8,575 bases of DNA from Faecalibacterium prausnitzii. Its GTDB lineage: Bacteria; Bacillota; Clostridia; Oscillospirales; Ruminococcaceae. The notes under the pieces are model-generated. The model was given only the letters and a program-made list of their open reading frames with translations, was not told the origin of the DNA and did no database searches. This document shows positions 1 through 5,829 of the stretch, in pieces. The translations under genes and the position numbers were made by a program. The stretch is from contig DCCL01000107.1 of NCBI GenBank assembly GCA_002313795.1, positions 1 to 8,575 of the forward strand. Direction: 5' to 3'. Position 1 is the first letter of the stretch. Each line of letters starts with the position of its first letter.

Positions 1-63
1 AAGAACGGCCGCAAGGTCATCAACGCACGCCGTGCTAAGGGCCGCAAGAGCCTGACTGTCTGA
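1..63 (+). CDS. rpmH: 50S ribosomal protein L34, C-terminal part (5' end outside window)
   Basis: The first 20 codons before TGA read KNGRKVINARRAKGRKSLTV, the conserved basic C-terminus of L34 (family pattern RKVLxARRxKGRxxLxx). L34 is a small, roughly 45-residue protein of the large ribosomal subunit, so a little over half the gene lies left of the window. The reading frame is open from base 1. The next gene is rnpA, the classic bacterial rpmH-rnpA order beside the replication origin. A hairpin with a T run follows about 50 bases after the stop, so rpmH probably ends its own transcript here. dnaA/oriC would be expected to the left, but none of it is visible. Confidence 0.95.
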   Translation, partial: KNGRKVINARRAKGRKSLTV

Positions 64-111
64 TCCGGAGCGAGATGCAAAGGGTCCGGCGCAGAATGGA
101 ATATGCGCACA

Positions 112-148
112 AAGGCCGCTGATATTGGATTGGCGGTCTTATTTTTTT
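112..148 (+). terminator. Rho-independent terminator after rpmH
   Basis: An 8-bp stem pairs AAGGCCGC (112-119) with GCGGTCTT (133-140), including one G-U pair, around a 13-nt loop. It is followed by an A and seven Ts (142-148). It lies between the rpmH stop and the promoter proposed for rnpA, so it would separate the two units, perhaps incompletely. Confidence 0.7.
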
Positions 149-181
149 ACCCTGCTTTTGGCTCTTCGGGGGCCGGAGCTT

Positions 182-230
182 GGACGCATTGCCTAAAAAA
201 ACTGTCAAAGATTTGGCAGATAAAGCGTCC
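182..230. repeat. Nested inverted repeat upstream of the rnpA promoter
   Basis: GGACGC (182-187) pairs perfectly with GCGTCC (225-230). Inside it, CTGTCAAA (202-209) pairs with TTTGGCAG (212-219) with one G-U. An A7 run (195-201) lies between the arms. It sits just upstream of the proposed promoter, so it would normally not be in the rnpA transcript; it could be a protein-binding site or part of rpmH read-through RNA. Read on the minus strand, the inner stem is followed by seven Ts, but there is no leftward gene to terminate. Function unknown. Confidence 0.35.
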
Positions 231-238
231 GGATGAGC

Positions 239-267
239 TTTTCATGTCGGCGTTTTTTTGCTATACT
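239..267 (+). promoter_or_regulatory. Probable sigma-A promoter of the rnpA-yidD-yidC-jag unit
   Basis: The -10 box is TATACT (262-267), preceded with 17-bp spacing by a weak -35, TTTTCA (239-244). Transcription would start near 274, giving a leader of about 58 nt before rnpA. The position between the rpmH terminator and rnpA supports it. The -35 match is only 4 of 6. Confidence 0.55.
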
Positions 268-331
268 GAACACTGAGCATTGTCTTTTTCCGGGCAGATG
301 CTCCCACATCACCTGAAGGGAGGCGCACAGG

Positions 332-727
332 ATGCGCTATCGTCCCATCCGCCGCAACGGCGAGTTCGGCCGCGTGTATGCCCGCGGCAAGTCCTATGTC
401 AATCAGGCGCTGGTGCTCTACGTCCTCAAGACGCGGGGCAGGCGCACCCGGGTGGGCCTGACGGCCACCAAAAAGATCGGCCACGCCGTACAGCGCAACC
501 GTGCCCGCCGCGTCATGAAAGCCGCCATCGATGAGCATCTCGACTACAACATCGGCGGCTACGATCTGGTCTTTGTGGCCAGGGGCATCACCCCCCGGCT
601 CAAGAGCTGGCAGCTCAGCGCTGTCGTGGCAAAACTGTTTGCCCAGGCCGGCCTGCCGGATAAGGCAAAGCAGCCCGGCGCAAAGCCCCCCGCCACCCTG
701 CCTCCGGCCCGGAAGCCGGAAGCATGA
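332..727 (+). CDS. rnpA: Ribonuclease P protein component
   Basis: This is the protein subunit of RNase P, which helps the catalytic RNA cut the 5' leader from precursor tRNAs in the cytoplasm. The 131-residue product has the family's start ([19 protein letters not shown], residues 3-21). It also has the RNA-binding signature, [19 protein letters not shown] at residues 42-60, with the RNR motif at R55-N56-R57. The C-terminus after about residue 105 is a Lys/Pro/Ala-rich extension ([17 protein letters not shown]) beyond the usual 110-120 residue fold. The ATG is preceded by AGGGAGG (317-323) at 8-nt spacing, which fixes the start. The stop overlaps the start of yidD (ATGA), indicating translational coupling. 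Confidence 0.95.
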   Translation: MRYRPIRRNGEFGRVYARGKSYVNQALVLYVLKTRGRRTRVGLTATKKIGHAVQRNRARRVMKAAIDEHLDYNIGGYDLVFVARGITPRLKSWQLSAVVAKLFAQAGLPDKAKQPGAKPPATLPPARKPEA

Positions 728-1014
728 GCATCTTCCAGCGGGCCCTCTGCGGGCTCATTCGTTTCTACCAGAGATTCATCAGCCCGGGGCTGGGCCGGAA
801 CTGCCGGTTCACCCCCTCCTGCAGCCAGTATGGCATCGAAGCCATCCGCACCCATGGCTGCATCAAGGGGCTGCTGCTCACGGTGTGGCGCATTGCCCGG
901 TGCAATCCGCTGGGCCGCTGGGGCTATGACCCGGTGCCGGAGAAAGGCCGCTGGAAAAATCCGGCCCGCCGCCTGTCGGCGTCGGCCCTGTTTTCCACCA
1001 GACACGAAAAATAA
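724..1014 (+). CDS. yidD: Membrane protein insertion efficiency factor YidD
   Basis: YidD is a small, membrane-associated accessory protein that improves insertion of inner-membrane proteins by the YidC/Sec route. The 96-residue product shows the family core clearly: [24 protein letters not shown] in residues 13-36, then EAIRTHG and the [14 protein letters not shown] block (59-72). The three hallmark cysteines are C27, C33 and C60. An amphipathic or weakly hydrophobic N-terminal stretch would place it at the inner face of the membrane. The start ATG overlaps the rnpA stop by 4 bases; no strong ribosome binding site is visible, so it is probably coupled to rnpA translation. The C-terminal 20 or so residues are variable and basic. 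yidC follows after 94 bases. Confidence 0.93.
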   Translation: MSIFQRALCGLIRFYQRFISPGLGRNCRFTPSCSQYGIEAIRTHGCIKGLLLTVWRIARCNPLGRWGYDPVPEKGRWKNPARRLSASALFSTRHEK

Positions 1015-1040
1015 GTGGAAAATCCAACACTGCTTCTTGT

Positions 1041-1067
1041 GACGCGCTGGGCTGTGGGCAGAGCGTC
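1041..1067 (+). other. Intercistronic hairpin between yidD and yidC
   Basis: GACGC (1041-1045) pairs with GCGTC (1063-1067). After one G-A mismatch, CTG (1047-1049) pairs with CAG (1059-1061). No T run follows, so it is not a normal terminator. It could be an RNA processing or stability element in the operon transcript. Seen by eye only. Confidence 0.35.
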
Positions 1068-1085
1068 CTACGAAAAAATAAACCG

Positions 1086-1104
1086 TCCCGCACCACAGGC
1101 GGGG
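1086..1104 (+). promoter_or_regulatory. Hairpin covering the yidC ribosome binding site
   Basis: CCCGC (1087-1091) is perfectly complementary to GCGGG (1099-1103) with a 7-nt loop, and a T-G pair (1086/1104) extends the stem. The 3' arm lies inside the only purine-rich ribosome binding site of yidC, AGGCGGGG (1097-1104), so the folded form would hide it. This suggests translational control of yidC, but only from pairing seen by eye. Confidence 0.4.
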
Positions 1105-1108
1105 CAGA

Positions 1109-2194
1109 ATGGACAGAGACATGAATATTTTGTACATCCTTGGTGTACCTCTCGGCTATGTGATGGAGTGGATCTACAACCTCATCCCCAACTATGGCTG
1201 GGACATCATCATCTTCACCATCGTCATCCGCCTGCTCAGCATCCCTCTGCAGCTCAACCAGCAGAAGAGCATGGCCAAGATGTCCGCATTCCAGCCGATG
1301 GTGGCAGACATCCAGAAAAAGTACAAGGACAAGCCCGATAAGCAGCAGGAAGAGCTCATCAAGCTCCAACAGGAGTACGGCTATAAGCCCACCGCAGGCT
1401 GTATGCCCATGCTGGTGAACTTCCTCGTCATGTTCGGCGTTATCGAGGTCGTGTACCGCCCCCTGCAGCGCATCTTCCACATCGGTGCAGATGCCATCAA
1501 TGCCGCCGGTGAGGCCATGACCGCTTTGGGCATCAGCTTCACCCAGGTGACCCGCGATACCAACATCATCGCACAGGTGCTGAAGGGTGAGGCCACCGTC
1601 ACCTCTGCCTTTACCCCCGACCAGCTGAACACCATCACCGAGTTCGGCCACCACATGGATTTCTTCGGCATCGACCTGACCCGCGTGCCCCAGTACAGTC
1701 TGGCTGCGGATAACCTGCCTCTGCTGATCCTCCCCATCCTGGCCATCGTGACCATGTTCATCTCCACCCACATCAGCATGAAGGCTTCCGGTCAGGAGCT
1801 GCAGGGCAGCATGAAGCTGACCATGTATATGATGCCCCTGATGTACGTCTTCTTCTGCTTCACTGTGCCCTGCGCATTCTCTCTGTACTACGTTATCTCC
1901 AACGTGGTCATGACTGTGCAGACCCAGGTCATGCGCAAGATCTATGACCCCGAGAAGATGAAGGAGCAGGTCAAGGCTGAGATCGCAGCCCGCAAAAAGG
2001 AAGAGAAGCGGGGCGTGAAGAGCACCACCATCAAAGTCACCGACGAAAAGACCGGTCAGGTCGTGGAGAAGAACATCTCCGCCAGCGAGATGAACAAGCG
2101 CCGTCTGGAGTATGCCCGTCAGCTGGATGCTGAGCGCTACAAAGACGAGCGCACGGTGCCGCTGAGCGAGCTGGAACACAAAAAGGAGGATTGA
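1109..2194 (+). CDS. yidC: Membrane protein insertase YidC/Oxa1 family
   Basis: YidC inserts and folds membrane proteins, alone or with SecYEG. The 361-residue product has no lipoprotein signal. Its helices run roughly: TM1 29-47, holding the conserved groove arginine R41 in IVIRLLSIPL; a charged cytoplasmic hairpin 48-95 (MSAFQPMVADIQKKYKD); TM2 98-116, after the family block KPTAGCMPML; TM3 204-224; TM4-TM5 239-275, with the typical FSLYYVISN. The tail (276-361) is rich in Lys, Arg and Glu, as in YidC proteins that contact ribosomes. The segment between TM2 and TM3 (117-203) is long, about 87 residues. ATG 1109 is chosen because AGGCGGGG lies 4-6 nt upstream; ATG 1121 (four residues shorter) is possible but has a poorer site. 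jag follows after 5 bases. Confidence 0.95.
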   Translation: MDRDMNILYILGVPLGYVMEWIYNLIPNYGWDIIIFTIVIRLLSIPLQLNQQKSMAKMSAFQPMVADIQKKYKDKPDKQQEELIKLQQEYGYKPTAGCMPMLVNFLVMFGVIEVVYRPLQRIFHIGADAINAAGEAMTALGISFTQVTRDTNIIAQVLKGEATVTSAFTPDQLNTITEFGHHMDFFGIDLTRVPQYSLAADNLPLLILPILAIVTMFISTHISMKASGQELQGSMKLTMYMMPLMYVFFCFTVPCAFSLYYVISNVVMTVQTQVMRKIYDPEKMKEQVKAEIAARKKEEKRGVKSTTIKVTDEKTGQVVEKNISASEMNKRRLEYARQLDAERYKDERTVPLSELEHKKED

Positions 2195-2199
2195 CGGTT

Positions 2200-3339
2200 A
2201 TGATCCGTACGCAGGAAGCGACCGGCAAGACGGTCGATGAAGCACGCACCAACGCCTGCGCTCTGCTGGGCGTGGAAAAGGACGATATCAACGTCAGCTA
2301 CGAAGTGCTGGAAATGCCCCAGAAGACCGGTTTTCTGGGCCTGAAGCTCACCCCTGCCAAAGTCCGCGTCAGCGTGGAGATCCCGGATGCTCCGGCTCCT
2401 GCTGCCCCGGTGGAAGAGCCCGCTCCCGTCGTGGAGGAGAAGGCTGCCCCGGCTCCCGCTGCAGAAGAGCCTGCACCGGAAGCTCCGGCTGCTGTGGAGA
2501 AGGCCCCTGCCGCCCCCGCAGAGGAAGCTGCTCCTGCTGAGGCACCGGCAGCTCCTGCCACTGAGGACGAGGAAGTGGAAGTTCCCATCAACATCGAGGA
2601 GAACGCCAAGGTCAAAGCCGCTGTCGAGTACCTGAAGGACGTCATCGAGAAGATGGGCGTCCAGAATGTGGTCTTCAGCGCTGTGCAGAAGGGCGAAGCT
2701 ACCATCATCCGGCTGGATGGCGAGAAGATGGGTGCCCTCATCGGCCGCCGCGGCGAGACCATGGAGAGCCTGTCTTATCTGGCAAGCCTCGTGGCCAACC
2801 GCCTCGAGGGTGATTACATCAAGCTGGGCCTCGATGTGGCTGGCTACCGCGACAAGCGGGAGAGCGACCTGACCGCACTGGCACAGCGCATCGGTGCCAA
2901 GGTGCGCCGCACCGGCCGCAGTTTTGCCATGGAGCCCATGAACCCCTACGAGCGCCGCATCATCCACTCGGCCATCGGCAAGATGGAGGGTGTCCGCAGC
3001 GAGAGCAAGGGCGAGGGCCGTGACCGCCGCGTGGTCATCTACTCCACCGACCCCAACGCTGTGGCCGAGAGTGCAAATGTACGTCCCCGCGGCCCCCGCG
3101 GCGGTCGTGACCGGAACGGCAATGGCCGGAATGGCGGCTATCATCGTAACGGAGAGCGCCGCGGTGCAGGCAATGGCCGCGGCCCCCGCAGCGGCGGCAA
3201 CCGGGGTGGCTATCGCTCCAATGTGCCGGAGCGCACCTATACTCCCCGCGATGCAGAAAATGCAGCCCCCGTTGCACCCAAGCGCACCGAGCGCGTGGAT
3301 GACTTCGCAGATCTGAGCTTCGGCAAGATCGAGCTGTAA
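2200..3339 (+). CDS. jag: RNA-binding protein Jag/KhpB (Jag_N, KH and R3H domains) with RG-rich tail
   Basis: In other Firmicutes this protein binds RNA, pairs with KhpA, and affects cell elongation and division. The 379 residues fall into five parts: a Jag_N domain (1-60) with KTGFLGLKLTPAKVRV; an Ala/Pro/Glu linker (61-127), acidic at its end; a KH domain (about 135-200) with the GALIGRRGETMESLSYL loop; an R3H domain (about 217-282) with R252 and H256 in NPYERRIIHSA; and an Arg/Gly/Asn-rich tail (294-350) with repeated RGG/GGR-like units, ending in an acidic tip. Typical Jag proteins are 200-250 residues, so linker and tail account for the extra length. ATG 2200 has AAGGAGG (2183-2189) at 10-nt spacing. 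The in-frame TTG at 2191 is almost on top of that site and is rejected. Last gene before a strong terminator. Confidence 0.94.
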   Translation: MIRTQEATGKTVDEARTNACALLGVEKDDINVSYEVLEMPQKTGFLGLKLTPAKVRVSVEIPDAPAPAAPVEEPAPVVEEKAAPAPAAEEPAPEAPAAVEKAPAAPAEEAAPAEAPAAPATEDEEVEVPINIEENAKVKAAVEYLKDVIEKMGVQNVVFSAVQKGEATIIRLDGEKMGALIGRRGETMESLSYLASLVANRLEGDYIKLGLDVAGYRDKRESDLTALAQRIGAKVRRTGRSFAMEPMNPYERRIIHSAIGKMEGVRSESKGEGRDRRVVIYSTDPNAVAESANVRPRGPRGGRDRNGNGRNGGYHRNGERRGAGNGRGPRSGGNRGGYRSNVPERTYTPRDAENAAPVAPKRTERVDDFADLSFGKIEL

Positions 3340-3353
3340 ACACAAAACTTATG

Positions 3354-3403
3354 AGAGCCCCTCTCCCGTGCGGCATCTGCCGTGCCGGAGAGGGGCTCTT
3401 TTT
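3354..3403 (+). terminator. Strong Rho-independent terminator after jag
   Basis: A perfect 13-bp stem pairs AGAGCCCCTCTCC (3354-3366) with GGAGAGGGGCTCT (3387-3399). The last T of the stem plus four more (3399-3403) form the T run. The 20-nt loop contains a further small inverted repeat (CGGCA 3371-3375 / TGCCG 3378-3382). It closes the rnpA-yidD-yidC-jag transcript. Confidence 0.92.
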
Positions 3404-3551
3404 ATGCTTTATAATTTTACACATCTTTTTCCTGAAGTTGATTTACAATAAAAAGCATCTGTGGGAGAATAATTTCAGAAGAAAAGTAATTCTTATTGGG
3501 AAATTGGAGAATATGTCTAATTCCGGAAGAAATTTTTCTCCTACTTGCACA
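3404..3551. other. AT-rich intergenic segment with a dyad, upstream of the nucleotidase promoter
   Basis: No gene is seen here. Bases 3421-3540 contain 36 G or C in 120 (30% by hand count), very low beside the GC-rich genes. Near the right end, GGAGAA (3506-3511) faces TTCTCC (3536-3541) around an 8-base perfect palindrome, TTCCGGAA (3521-3528). The two dyads have almost the same centre (3523.5 and 3524.5) and lie just upstream of the proposed -35 box. That fits an activator or repressor site, or an UP-like AT-rich region. No binding protein can be named. Confidence 0.4.
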
Positions 3552-3581
3552 TTGTAAAATCCGTGTGAATGGCTATATACT
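3552..3581 (+). promoter_or_regulatory. Probable promoter of the exported nucleotidase gene
   Basis: TTGTAA (3552-3557) and TATACT (3576-3581) are spaced 18 bp apart. TATATA at 3574-3579 with 16-bp spacing is an alternative -10. Transcription would start near 3588, leaving a leader of about 150 nt. Confidence 0.55.
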
Positions 3582-3587
3582 AGAGCT

Positions 3588-3737
3588 GCACAAGCGCTTC
3601 AAGGCTTAGAAACCGTTTTCATGAGCATTGCACACTGCCCGAATGGTCTTGCGTCATCAAGATGCAGGTTCTCGTCGTCCGGAGCACTCTGCTTGCGAAG
3701 ACAGCTTCTCACACTGAGCAGAAAAGAGAGGATCGTT
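3588..3737 (+). promoter_or_regulatory. Long leader of the nucleotidase mRNA with an operator-like palindrome
   Basis: The leader begins with the perfect 8-base palindrome AAGCGCTT (3592-3599), centred about 8 bases after the proposed start site. Its CG-centred AAnCGnTT core resembles LacI-family/CcpA-type sites, but the outer bases match poorly. Further on, CTGCT near 3699 can pair with AGCAG near 3718, around GAAG/CTTC, giving a weak branched hairpin just before the ribosome binding site. No known riboswitch class was recognised. Confidence 0.3.
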
Positions 3738-5549
3738 ATGGAACAGAATAAGATTTCCCGCCGTAATTTCCTGCGCGTCGTCACCGCATCGGCAGCTGCG
3801 GCTGCAATGAGCAGCATGGCTCCGGCTGCTTCTGCTGCCGGCATCAAGGATCTGTGGAGCATGGACCTGCAGATCCTTGCCACCAGTGATACCCATGGCA
3901 AGTTCGACCCCTGGGACTACGCTGCCAACAAGGAAGACACTTCCGGCAGTGTGGCACAGCAGGCCACAGCCATCAAGGAGATCCGCACCAAGAACACCCT
4001 CGTGGTGGATGCAGGTGATACCATTCAGGCAAACTCCGCCGAGCTGTTCCTGAACGATGATATCCACCCCATGATCGCAGCTCAGAATGCCATCGGCTAC
4101 GATGTCTGTGTCACTGGCAACCATGAGTATAACTACGGCATGGCTACCCTGGAAAAGGTCCTGGCTCAGGAGAAGGCCAAAGTCCTGACCGGCAATGTCT
4201 ATGGCCCCGACGGCAAGCCTCTGGCAGATGGTTACACCATCATCAACAAGGGCGGCGTCAAGATCGGTGTCATCGGCATGGTCACGCCCAATATCACCCG
4301 CTGGGATTCCAAGAACCTGACCGGCTGGACGGTCACCAACCCTGTGGATGAGAGCCGCAAGATCATTGACAAGATCAAGGATAAGGTCGATGTCCTGCTG
4401 GGCGTCATGCATATGGATATTGAGAACGAGTACGGTGTCTACGGTTCCGGCGTCACCGATCTGGCAAATGCCTGCCCGGAGTTCGATGTTATCGTGGCAG
4501 CCCACGGCCACAAGAGCATCCCCAACAAGATGATCAATGGCGTGCTGGTGGTGGAGAACAAGAACGCCGGCGCTACCCTTTCTGAGATTCATGTCTATCT
4601 GGAGCGCGGTCTGAACGGCAAGTGGAAGGTGAAAAATCGCACCTCCGAGAACCTGAACATGAAGGACTACGCTCCCGACCCCACTCTGACCGCTCTGCTG
4701 GCTTCCTACGACGAGCGCGCCAAGGCCGACGCTGTGACTCCCATCGGTCAGCTGGTGGGTGGCGATCTGGCTCCCGCCAACGAGATCGACTGCCTGCCGC
4801 AGGCCATGATTCAGGATACTGCTCTGCTGGATTTCATCAACGAGGTGCAGATGTACTACACCGACGCTCAGGTGTCGGCAACGGCTCTGACCTCCATGAC
4901 CTCCCAGATGAAGGAGGGCACCATCCGCAAGTGCGATATGGCCAGCATCTATACTTACCAGAACACCCTGTACAAGCTGCAGATGAACGGCCTGCAGTTG
5001 CGCAAGTATATGGAGTGGTCTGCTGCCTTCTTCAAGACCTGGGTGCCGGGCGATGTGACCATCGCATTCGACCCCTCCGTCCGCTACTACCTGTACGATG
5101 CCTTTGAGGGTGTCAACTATGACATCGATATCTCCAAGGAGCCGGGCAACCGTATCCAGAACCTGACCTGGCCCAACGGCGAGGCTGTGCAGGATGACGA
5201 TGTGTTCGTGATCGCGGTTAACAACTACCGCGCCAGCACCCAGCTGCTGACCTATGCTGATATCTTCGCATCCGGCGATGAGCTGCCCAAGCTGCTGGAG
5301 ATCGATGTCCGCGGCGACGTGGGCGGCGTCCGTGAGCTGCTGGGCGAGTACATCCGCATCGTCAAGGGCGGCACCATCGAGCCCCATGTGGACAACAACT
5401 GGAAGATCGTGGGCAATAACTGGAATGCTGCCGACCACGAGAAGGCTGTCCAGCTGCTGCGCGAGGGCAAGCTGGCTCTCTCCGAGAATGCCGACAGCCG
5501 TACGCTGCCCGGCAAGGCCATCACCACTGCCGATATCGCTGCATTCTGA
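3738..5549 (+). CDS. Tat-exported metallophosphoesterase / 5'-nucleotidase (UshA/CpdB-like)
   Basis: The 603-residue protein should hydrolyse nucleotides or 2',3'-cyclic nucleotides outside the membrane; the exact substrate cannot be read from sequence. A Tat signal opens it: SRRNFLR (7-13), an Ala-rich hydrophobic stretch, and an ASA/SAA cut site near residue 34. The calcineurin-like domain (about 42-290) has the metal ligands in order: D51 and H53 (SDTHG), D94 (AGDT), N128-H129 (GNHEY), H225 (VMHMD), H256 and H258 (AHGHK). The 5'-nucleotidase C-terminal domain (about 335-545) includes YDAFEG (453-458) and YDIDISKEPGNRI (461-473), as in CpdB-like enzymes. ATG 3738 is chosen over in-frame ATG 3621 because GAGAGGA (3726-3732) precedes it and because it puts the Tat motif at the N-terminus. 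No LPxTG-type anchor is seen. Single-gene unit with its own terminator. Confidence 0.88.
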   Translation: MEQNKISRRNFLRVVTASAAAAAMSSMAPAASAAGIKDLWSMDLQILATSDTHGKFDPWDYAANKEDTSGSVAQQATAIKEIRTKNTLVVDAGDTIQANSAELFLNDDIHPMIAAQNAIGYDVCVTGNHEYNYGMATLEKVLAQEKAKVLTGNVYGPDGKPLADGYTIINKGGVKIGVIGMVTPNITRWDSKNLTGWTVTNPVDESRKIIDKIKDKVDVLLGVMHMDIENEYGVYGSGVTDLANACPEFDVIVAAHGHKSIPNKMINGVLVVENKNAGATLSEIHVYLERGLNGKWKVKNRTSENLNMKDYAPDPTLTALLASYDERAKADAVTPIGQLVGGDLAPANEIDCLPQAMIQDTALLDFINEVQMYYTDAQVSATALTSMTSQMKEGTIRKCDMASIYTYQNTLYKLQMNGLQLRKYMEWSAAFFKTWVPGDVTIAFDPSVRYYLYDAFEGVNYDIDISKEPGNRIQNLTWPNGEAVQDDDVFVIAVNNYRASTQLLTYADIFASGDELPKLLEIDVRGDVGGVRELLGEYIRIVKGGTIEPHVDNNWKIVGNNWNAADHEKAVQLLREGKLALSENADSRTLPGKAITTADIAAF

Positions 5550-5577
5550 GCAGGGGATCGGCGCGAGCTTTCACTGC

Positions 5578-5614
5578 AAAAGGGCGTGCATCCTTCGGGC
5601 TGCACGCCCTTTTT
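5578..5614 (+). terminator. Rho-independent terminator after the nucleotidase gene
   Basis: AAAAGGGCGTGCA (5578-5590) pairs perfectly over 13 bases with TGCACGCCCTTTT (5601-5613). The loop can close further as CC-TTCG-GG (5592-5599), a stable UUCG tetraloop. The T run is 5610-5614. It lies 28 bases after the stop. Confidence 0.93.
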
Positions 5615-5670
5615 GTGTCCGTGGAACAGGAAGATCATAAAAATCAATGGTTAATATCAACGAATTTGTT

Positions 5671-5710
5671 TGCCACTTTTTGACATATCATAGAAAATGG
5701 AAACGTGGCA
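5671..5710. repeat. Inverted repeat upstream of the GGDEF gene promoter
   Basis: TGCCACTTTT (5671-5680) and AAACGTGGCA (5701-5710) pair at 9 of 10 positions across a 20-base spacer. The spacer begins within a perfect TTGACA hexamer (5680-5685), but no acceptable -10 lies 16-18 bases beyond it. The repeat ends about 10 bases before the proposed -35, so a regulator-binding site is the simplest reading. Otherwise 5615-5720 shows no gene. Confidence 0.4.
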
Positions 5711-5720
5711 GTGCAGAAGG

Positions 5721-5749
5721 TTTTATTTTCCGGACGTTCATGCTACAAT
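5721..5749 (+). promoter_or_regulatory. Probable extended -10 promoter of the GGDEF gene
   Basis: TACAAT (5744-5749) is preceded by TGC (5741-5743), forming an extended -10 element. The -35 is weak (TTTTAT, 5721-5726, 17-bp spacing), which is usual for extended -10 promoters. Transcription would start near 5756. Confidence 0.6.
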
Positions 5750-5761
5750 AAAAAAGGACCC

Positions 5762-5798
5762 GCCGTTTCAAAGGGGATAGTGCGCCCTCTGGGACGGC
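5762..5798 (+). promoter_or_regulatory. Leader hairpin of the GGDEF gene
   Basis: GCCGTTTC (5762-5769) pairs with GGGACGGC (5791-5798), six Watson-Crick and two G-U pairs. An inner AGGG (5772-5775) pairs with CCCT (5785-5788). It lies near the very 5' end of the transcript, has no T run, and leaves the ribosome binding site free. It could stabilise the mRNA or be regulatory. It is too short to be a c-di-GMP riboswitch. Confidence 0.4.
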
Positions 5799-5829
5799 AG
5801 AGATGATATCGCTTGAAAAGAGGACGGCT

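Noticed and set aside
195..219. Minus-strand terminator (hairpin followed by seven Ts) upstream of rnpA
   Set aside because: The stem has a mismatch and an impossibly small loop unless inner pairs open, and no leftward gene in the window would need it.
878..2179. 433-codon open frame on the minus strand across yidC
   Set aside because: It lies opposite a well-supported yidC frame. Its product is rich in His, Asp, Gly and Leu with no domain, as expected from the antisense of GC-rich codons. No promoter or ribosome binding site supports it.
2191..2199. TTG start of jag at 2191
   Set aside because: The ribosome binding site ends one base before it, whereas ATG 2200 has proper spacing and matches the usual Jag N-terminus.
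2137..3345. 402-codon open frame on the minus strand across jag
   Set aside because: It is a shadow of the Ala/Pro/Glu and RG-rich jag codons; the product is low-complexity Ala/Gly/Cys-rich sequence with no recognisable fold.
3351..3557. 68-codon + strand frame between jag and the nucleotidase
   Set aside because: It starts at the jag terminator, runs through AT-rich non-coding sequence, and has no ribosome binding site.
3621..3737. N-terminal extension of the nucleotidase from ATG 3621
   Set aside because: It lacks a good ribosome binding site and would place 39 residues before the Tat signal, which must be N-terminal to work.
3657..5438. 593-codon open frame on the minus strand across the nucleotidase
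   Set aside because: The sense strand encodes clear metal-binding motifs. The antisense product has no recognisable motif and results from strong codon bias that avoids antisense stops.
5680..5685. Perfect TTGACA as the -35 box of the GGDEF gene
   Set aside because: There is no -10-like hexamer at 16-18 bases; TGCTACAAT at 5741-5749 is a better promoter core.
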